Below are positions 6,713 to 10,427 of a stretch of DNA of 10,427 nucleotides, one piece after another. Source of the stretch: Microbacteriaceae bacterium (GTDB lineage: Bacteria > Actinomycetota > Actinomycetes > Actinomycetales > Microbacteriaceae); the NCBI GenBank assembly GCA_947455385.1, contig CANGNR010000036.1:1-10427 (forward strand), given 5' to 3'. Positions within the stretch are counted from its first letter, which is position 1, and the number at the start of each line of letters is the position of its first letter. The position numbers and the translations under genes are program-made. The notes under the pieces were generated by a model. It was not told where the DNA came from. It did no database searches and was given only the letters and a program-made list of their open reading frames with translations.

Positions 6713-6794
6713 GCGGGAGTGGCGAAATTGGCAGACGCACTAGATTTAGGTTCTAGCGCTTTACGGCGTGTGGGTTCAAGTCCCACCTTCCGCA
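6713..6794 (+). tRNA. tRNA-Leu, anticodon UAG
   Basis: This is a class II tRNA with a full cloverleaf. The acceptor stem pairs 6713-6719 with 6787-6793 (seven pairs, one G-U). The anticodon stem CTAGA/TCTAG (6740-6744 with 6752-6756) holds a seven-base loop with anticodon TAG at 6747-6749, and a GC-rich long variable arm (CGC..GCG, 6757-6768) follows. The T arm is GTGGG/CCCAC (6770-6774 with 6782-6786) closing a TTCAAGT loop. The UAG anticodon reads CUN leucine codons. The discriminator base is A6794, and the CCA end is not encoded, so CCA-adding enzyme is needed. It stands alone as a single-gene transcript between its own -10 box and an intrinsic terminator. Confidence 0.96.
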
Positions 6795-6796
6795 CT

Positions 6797-6810
6797 AAAC
6801 CGAACGGTTT
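6797..6810 (+). repeat. Short palindrome after the tRNA
   Basis: AAACCG-AA-CGGTTT is a perfect six-base inverted repeat beginning two bases after the mature tRNA end. In RNA it would form a tiny hairpin, perhaps guiding 3'-end processing of the precursor. It has no U-tract, so it is not itself a terminator. It may be chance. Confidence 0.3.
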
Positions 6811-6821
6811 CAGGCAGACTC

Positions 6822-6861
6822 AGAAGTAGTTTTCTTTGAAAACTACTTCTTTTTCTTTTCT
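6822..6861 (+). terminator. Intrinsic terminator of tRNA-Leu, overlapping a minus-strand small gene
   Basis: A perfect 13-bp stem (6822-6834 with 6838-6850) closes a three-base loop and is followed on the plus strand by TTTTCTTTTCT (6851-6861). It lies 27 nt after the tRNA and fits a strong rho-independent terminator in that direction. On the minus strand the same stem forms but has no U-tract behind it, so it would be at best a 3'-end hairpin there. The right half contains the stop codon and the lysine tail of the 52-aa minus-strand gene. Confidence 0.85.
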
Positions 6862-7001
6862 CTGAAGAAGATAGTCAGGGCAAGGCCGACCACCGAGATG
6901 CCAAGGGTGGTCCAGGTGACCCAGTCATCCTTGCGAGCCAGGATGGTGCCAAACGAGATGCCGAGGCCGCCGGCAAACATCACTGTCAAAAATCGCTGCA
7001 T
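6843..7001 (-). CDS. Small two-helix membrane protein, function unknown
   Basis: This 52-aa open frame begins MQRFLTVMFAGG and is not one I recognise. It has two hydrophobic segments (about 4-22 and 27-46) joined by a charged turn RKDD and ends in a basic tail REKKKK. The positive ends would put both termini inside the cell with the turn outside. The ATG is 9 nt after the stop of the secreted protease gene on the same strand, so it is probably co-transcribed and translated by coupling; no Shine-Dalgarno is visible. Its codon use and hydrophobic pattern look like real protein, and no other gene fills this interval. Its stop and lysine codons lie in the terminator of the opposing tRNA. Possible roles include a membrane partner of the protease, but nothing proves it. 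Confidence 0.6.
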   Translation of the reverse strand: MQRFLTVMFAGGLGISFGTILARKDDWVTWTTLGISVVGLALTIFFREKKKK

Positions 7002-7010
7002 GAGACCAAA

Positions 7011-9083
7011 CTACTTGGTCGTCAGAGCGTATTGAACCGCACCTTCGGCGTTGACGATTCCGGCGCCACAGCGCTGAAGCTGCGACCTGCTGTATAGATT
7101 GCGGTCGGTGTGCCCCGCCGTGAGGGCACACAACGAACCCGGCAAGAACGGCGAGGCAGTGCTCCTGAGGCCGTCCCACACCTGTGCTGGCGTGATCTTG
7201 GGATTGACCGAGTACATCAGGGCCACGACGCCAGCAACAATCGGCGTTGCCATGGATGTACCCTCTTCGTAGGCGTAGTCAGGGGCCCCAGGCAGCTTGA
7301 CGCCAGCGTTAATGGTCGAGACGATGGCCCCGCCGGTTGGAACAGGCGCGTTGCCAGGGTTCTGGGAGTCACCACCAGGCGCCGAAATGTCTACGCCCAG
7401 ACCAAAGTCGCTGTAACTCGCGAGGTCTCCCGTGTAGCCCGTTGCGCCGATATTGATGGTGCCGTAGCAGTTGCCGGGATACGAGCCGAAGGCATCCGTG
7501 GAATAGTTGCCGGCCGCGGTCAGCATGGTGACGCCAGCCTGAAGCACGTCTTGCACGGCATTCGCGGTGGCGGTGTCGCAGTTTTGATATGAGTCTGTGC
7601 CCATCGACATGTTGACCACCTTTGCGGGAGTCGGGTTGTCCGGCACTCCCCTGACGTGGATGCCCGCGGCCCAATGCAGAGCGGCGATGATGTCTGAGGT
7701 TTGCCCTCCCTGGCTGCCGAGCACTCTCACGGCCTGCACCTTGACGAACGGGGCGACGCCGATAACACCAATCTTGTTGGCTGCGGCGGCAATCAAGCCC
7801 GCAACGTGGGTTCCGTGCCACGAGGATGTCGGGTACGCGACCGAGTAGTCACCGGGATCGCTCGGGTCGGCATCCCAGCCATCGCCGTCATTCGAACTCG
7901 ACGGGTCGCTGACAAAGTCATAGCCCGACACAACCTGCGAGTCGAGATCGGGGTGCTTTGTGATGCCGCTGTCGAGAACGGCCACGACCACCGTCGGCGA
8001 ACCCATCGTGGTCTGCCACGCCTTGTCGGCCTTGATGCCGTATTGCGAGTTGAGGTACCACTGCTGGTCATAAAACGCGTCTTGAGGTGTGAACTTGTAG
8101 CTGCTGGTTGCGCTGCCGAGCGAGTTCTTGGCGGTCACCGAAACTTGATAGATGGAGCCGGCGACCACTCCCCTGATTGCGCAGTAGGTGCGGGTCGACG
8201 TGCAGGTGAGTTGAGTCTGCCCAGAAGAGGTTGCGACAGCAGTGTAGGTGACCGACAGCCCACCTTTGTCGGCCTTCGACTGCGCGTTCCAGCGCACGAT
8301 TGAGTCTTTGGTGATCGAAGTCGAAGAGCTGAGAATCGGCGCGAGCGGCACGGTGGTCGGTGCAACTGTGACCACCTGCGAGAAGGCGCCGACCGCCGAG
8401 CTGGCCCCCGCCTTAGTAAGCGCCCTGACCCTGAACTGGTAGCTAGTGCCAGCAACGAGTCCCTTTGCAACAGAAAGCGAAGTGAATGGGTTGCTCTGGG
8501 CGATGGTGACCCAGGTGGCCGAAGTCATGCGCATGTCAACCTGATAACCAGTGACTATGGCGCCGAACGTGTTTGCGGGCTTGGCCCAGGTGAGAGAGAG
8601 CAGAGCGGTGTTAGGCGTTGCAGGGTTGAAGGCATTCGCAGCCTTGAGCGCCAAGACCGGGGTCGCGGCTCGCAAGGCGGCGGCCGGCACGACAATCGAT
8701 CTGCCCGCGCGCGCTGCAGCTATTGATGCTTGAGCAGATGCGCGGCCTGTCGAAGCCGGCCGAACGGGCAGGTCGAATCCCGCATATTTCACTAGGGGCG
8801 ACCGGCGATAGCCCGCGAGCGCTTCGTCGATGACCGATTGACTGACTGCCGAGGCATAAGACAGACCGAACCAGCCTGCTCCTAGGTCGCGAACTCGAGG
8901 CGCCGGGCCGTAAGAGCTAACCGATTTCGAGACTTCGACCCAGCTGCGGGCTGATGTCTGCAACACGAGCGCACGCGAGGTCTGTGATTGCGCAATTGCT
9001 GACTTTGCGCTGGCGCCGCCATCAACCGAGCCCGCCACCAGGATGGCGAGAAGTGCGAGAGCAGATGTGAGGCGCTTGATCAT
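7011..9083 (-). CDS. Secreted subtilisin-like serine protease (S8) with two fibronectin type III domains
   Basis: This 690-aa protein is predicted to be exported and to cleave proteins outside the cell. It has a Sec signal peptide (basic MIKR, hydrophobic to about 18, likely cut after ASA at 24-26), a region (about 35-135) resembling a subtilase prodomain, two Fn3-like domains (about 141-243 and 248-333), and an S8 peptidase domain (about 350-685). The triad is complete: D371 in AVLDSGI, H423 in WHGTHVAG and S610 in GTSMATP, with oxyanion N526 in AAGN. A DGDGWDADPSDPGDY insert precedes the histidine, as in many S8 extracellular proteases. Six cysteines (294, 301, 502, 539, 652, 672) could form three disulfides. 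No LPXTG or C-terminal membrane anchor is seen. It lies 55 bp after the GNAT gene and 9 nt before a small membrane-protein gene. Substrate is unknown. Confidence 0.93.
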   Translation of the reverse strand: MIKRLTSALALLAILVAGSVDGGASAKSAIAQSQTSRALVLQTSARSWVEVSKSVSSYGPAPRVRDLGAGWFGLSYASAVSQSVIDEALAGYRRSPLVKYAGFDLPVRPASTGRASAQASIAAARAGRSIVVPAAALRAATPVLALKAANAFNPATPNTALLSLTWAKPANTFGAIVTGYQVDMRMTSATWVTIAQSNPFTSLSVAKGLVAGTSYQFRVRALTKAGASSAVGAFSQVVTVAPTTVPLAPILSSSTSITKDSIVRWNAQSKADKGGLSVTYTAVATSSGQTQLTCTSTRTYCAIRGVVAGSIYQVSVTAKNSLGSATSSYKFTPQDAFYDQQWYLNSQYGIKADKAWQTTMGSPTVVVAVLDSGITKHPDLDSQVVSGYDFVSDPSSSNDGDGWDADPSDPGDYSVAYPTSSWHGTHVAGLIAAAANKIGVIGVAPFVKVQAVRVLGSQGGQTSDIIAALHWAAGIHVRGVPDNPTPAKVVNMSMGTDSYQNCDTATANAVQDVLQAGVTMLTAAGNYSTDAFGSYPGNCYGTINIGATGYTGDLASYSDFGLGVDISAPGGDSQNPGNAPVPTGGAIVSTINAGVKLPGAPDYAYEEGTSMATPIVAGVVALMYSVNPKITPAQVWDGLRSTASPFLPGSLCALTAGHTDRNLYSRSQLQRCGAGIVNAEGAVQYALTTK

Positions 9084-9121
9084 GCCGCGAGCGTACCCTC
9101 AAAACCTGAGAGCGGGCTCAA

Positions 9122-9127
9122 AGTATC
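9122..9127 (-). promoter_or_regulatory. Weak candidate -10 box for the protease gene
   Basis: GATACT on the minus strand lies in the 55-bp gap before the protease gene and would give a leader of about 30 bases. No -35 and no good ribosome site were found. Read-through from the acetyltransferase gene is an equal alternative. Confidence 0.22.
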
Positions 9128-9138
9128 CACAGGGGGCT

Positions 9139-9714
9139 CTAGAGGCTCTTCTGCATGAGCACGGTGCCAAGCCAACGGCCGAACTTGAAACCTACCTTGC
9201 CAAGGTGACCCTGGTTCTTGAAGCCAAACTGCGCGTGCAGCGCGATGGATGCCTCTGCGCCTTTGTCTGAAATGACCGCGACAATCTCTTTGACCCCGGC
9301 GGCCTTCGACTTGGCGATCAGTTCTGCGAGAAGCTTGGTGCCGATTCGCTTGCCAATGGCGGCAGGTCGCAGGTAAATGGAGTCTTCGACGGTGCGACGG
9401 TATGCCGCCTTCTGGCGCCAAGGTGCAACGTACGCGAATCCCAGCAACTGACCGCCCGGGCTGATCGCAACGATAAACGGCAACTCGAGGCCCTTGAGCC
9501 AAGTGAACTTCTCTTGCCAGTCGGCTAGCGCCAATCGCTCGAGGTCAAAGGTGACGACTGAGTTCTGAATGTAATAGTTGTAGATCTCGGTGACCTGAAC
9601 GAGGTCGGCCTCAGTGGCGTCACGAATGACGGTTTCGCCCTCTTGGCGAGCATCCTCGCCCTTCGCACGCATCGCGCGAACTAGACGCCATCTTGATTCT
9701 GAATCCAGGGCCAC
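9139..9714 (-). CDS. GNAT family N-acetyltransferase, phosphinothricin acetyltransferase-like
   Basis: This 191-aa enzyme is predicted to transfer acetyl from acetyl-CoA to an amine. The core from residue 30 (IRDATEADLVQVTEIYNYYI) matches the start of the PAT/bar-like GNAT subgroup, including VVTFDLE near 53-59. Acetyl-CoA binding motif A is LRPAAIGKRIGTKLL (115-129), and the C-terminal LHAQFGFKNQGHLGKVGFKFGRW stretch (from 159) is typical of the subgroup; many members act on amino-acid-like substrates such as methionine sulfone rather than the herbicide. The start is GTG at 9714, backed by AAGGAG five bases upstream; it adds a charged 29-residue extension not usual for the family. The ribosome site overlaps the ung stop, so the two genes form an operon with a 9-nt gap. 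Substrate cannot be assigned. Confidence 0.85.
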   Translation of the reverse strand: MALDSESRWRLVRAMRAKGEDARQEGETVIRDATEADLVQVTEIYNYYIQNSVVTFDLERLALADWQEKFTWLKGLELPFIVAISPGGQLLGFAYVAPWRQKAAYRRTVEDSIYLRPAAIGKRIGTKLLAELIAKSKAAGVKEIVAVISDKGAEASIALHAQFGFKNQGHLGKVGFKFGRWLGTVLMQKSL

Positions 9715-9719
9715 CGCTA

Positions 9720-9725
9720 CTCCTT
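9720..9725 (-). promoter_or_regulatory. Shine-Dalgarno site of the GNAT gene
   Basis: AAGGAG on the minus strand, five bases before the GTG at 9714 and overlapping the ung stop codon. It decides the long GTG start over the ATG at 9672, which has no ribosome site. Confidence 0.7.
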
Positions 9726-10383
9726 AACAAGACCAATCTATATCAGCCAAACCGGTGTTTTTGAGCGCCGCGTTGGTTCGTGAGAAAGGCCTCGAACCGA
9801 AGAATCCGCGATAGGCAGAAAGCGGGCTCGGATGCGCGCTCTCGATAATCGTGGCACCGCCGAGCGCGGGCCTGAGTTCTTGGGCGTGGGCTCCCCAGAG
9901 GATGGCGACGAGCGGGGTGCCGCGATTGACCAGCGCCGCGATGGCCGCATCCGTGAATGCCGCCCAGCCGAGCCTGGAGTGCGCGCCGGCCTGCCCAACA
10001 GTCGTGGTCAGGTGGCGGTTGAGCAACATCACGCCCTGCGCCTGCCACCTGGTCAGGTCTGCACCTGCGGAGGTGTCGGGCAGGTCGTCGCGCAGTTCGC
10101 GCATGATGTTTTGCAGCGACTTCGGCAGCTGCGCAACGCCTGGCTCGACGGCAAACGACAGCCCGCAGGCGTGACCATCGGTTGGGTATGGGTCTTGGCC
10201 GACGATGAGCACGCGCGTGGCCGCGAGGTCATCCTGGAAGGCCCGCATGATCTTTGAAGAAGGCGGGGCGATTACGTCCCCTGCGTTCGCGAGAGAAACC
10301 AACCGCCCCTCGATGTCGACGAGCAGAGCGCGCTGGTCGGCCAGGGCGGCCTGCCAACTCTCGTGCATCGATTCAAACAACAC
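9724..10383 (-). CDS. ung: Uracil-DNA glycosylase, family 1
   Basis: Ung removes uracil from DNA to begin base-excision repair. The 219-aa protein has the family-1 water-activating motif GQDPYP (62-67, catalytic D64), the uracil-stacking F77 in GLSFAV, the uracil-binding N122 in LLNRHLT, and the DNA-intercalation loop AHPSPLSAYRGFFGSRPFS (183-201) with catalytic H184. The length is normal. The start is GTG at 10383, immediately after a -10-like box and with no ribosome site, suggesting a leaderless transcript; TTG at 10380 or ATG at 10368 are alternatives that would not disturb the fold. It is followed by the GNAT gene with a 9-nt gap. Confidence 0.95.
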   Translation of the reverse strand: MLFESMHESWQAALADQRALLVDIEGRLVSLANAGDVIAPPSSKIMRAFQDDLAATRVLIVGQDPYPTDGHACGLSFAVEPGVAQLPKSLQNIMRELRDDLPDTSAGADLTRWQAQGVMLLNRHLTTTVGQAGAHSRLGWAAFTDAAIAALVNRGTPLVAILWGAHAQELRPALGGATIIESAHPSPLSAYRGFFGSRPFSRTNAALKNTGLADIDWSC

Positions 10384-10389
10384 TTCTAA

Positions 10390-10395
10390 ATACTA
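10390..10395 (-). promoter_or_regulatory. Putative -10 box of ung (leaderless)
   Basis: TAGTAT on the minus strand is followed by six bases (TTAGAA) and then the GTG of ung, so transcription would start at the start codon. No clear -35 lies at 17-19 nt. The same spacing is seen for prfB and the MFS gene. Confidence 0.4.
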
Positions 10396-10399
10396 AGAA

Positions 10400-10427
10400 A
10401 TGACATCTATGCTGAGTCGCATGACCT
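10400..10427 (+). other. Possible start of a divergent gene, cut by the window edge
   Basis: Three in-frame ATGs (10400, 10409, 10421) open a frame reading MTSMLSRMT to the edge, diverging from ung. A TATGCT at 10408-10413 is seven bases before the ATG at 10421, the leaderless spacing seen elsewhere here. Nine codons are too few to call a gene. Confidence 0.15.

Noticed and set aside
7701..8303. A 200-codon plus-strand open frame opposite the protease
   Set aside because: Antisense to the S8 domain and second Fn3 region; Arg/Val/Gly-rich composition typical of a shadow frame, with no motif.
1..10427. CRISPR array, insertion sequence, prophage or defence island
   Set aside because: No regularly spaced repeats, transposase, terminal inverted repeats, integrase or tRNA-end duplication was found; the gene content is ordinary chromosomal backbone.

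Overview
The window looks like part of a small-genome, moderately GC-rich actinobacterial chromosome. The best guess is a Microbacteriaceae member of the freshwater Luna type (Rhodoluna/Aquiluna-like). This rests on the prfB-ftsE gene order, an actinobacterial Tad (Flp pilus) locus with an Asp-Gly-Asp-Val-Pro-Gly-Trp pilin-like peptide, very tight gene packing, and apparent leaderless promoters. The taxonomic call is inference; no database could be searched.

Layout. 1-1799 (minus): prfB (peptide release factor 2) followed 12 nt later by ftsE (divisome ABC ATPase), which runs off the left edge. 1856-3064 (plus): an MFS exporter diverging from prfB across 56 bp. 3021-6629 (minus): a seven-gene Tad operon in the order tadA, tadB, tadC, Flp-like pilin, TadE, a second TadE-like protein and a TadG-like protein. 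Its genes are joined by 1-29 nt overlaps or a short gap, and its 3' end overlaps the end of the convergent MFS gene by 44 bp. 6713-6794 (plus): tRNA-Leu(UAG) with its own -10 box and a strong intrinsic terminator. 6843-9083 (minus): a secreted subtilisin-like protease with two Fn3 domains, followed 9 nt later by an unannotated 52-aa two-helix membrane protein. 9139-10383 (minus): a GNAT acetyltransferase and family-1 uracil-DNA glycosylase (ung) pair. The last 44 bp hold the ung promoter and possibly the start of a divergent gene.

How the genes fit together. TadA would power TadB/TadC to assemble a pilus or pseudopilus from the small pilin-like proteins. The prepilin peptidase and the CpaE-like ATPase are not in the window and must lie elsewhere if the machine works. 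The protease and the small membrane protein form a possible surface or secretion module. prfB/ftsE and ung are housekeeping genes. I do not see a convincing wholly new system. The items most worth checking are the 52-aa membrane protein, the pilin lacking Glu+5, the terminator that doubles as coding sequence, and the run of leaderless starts.
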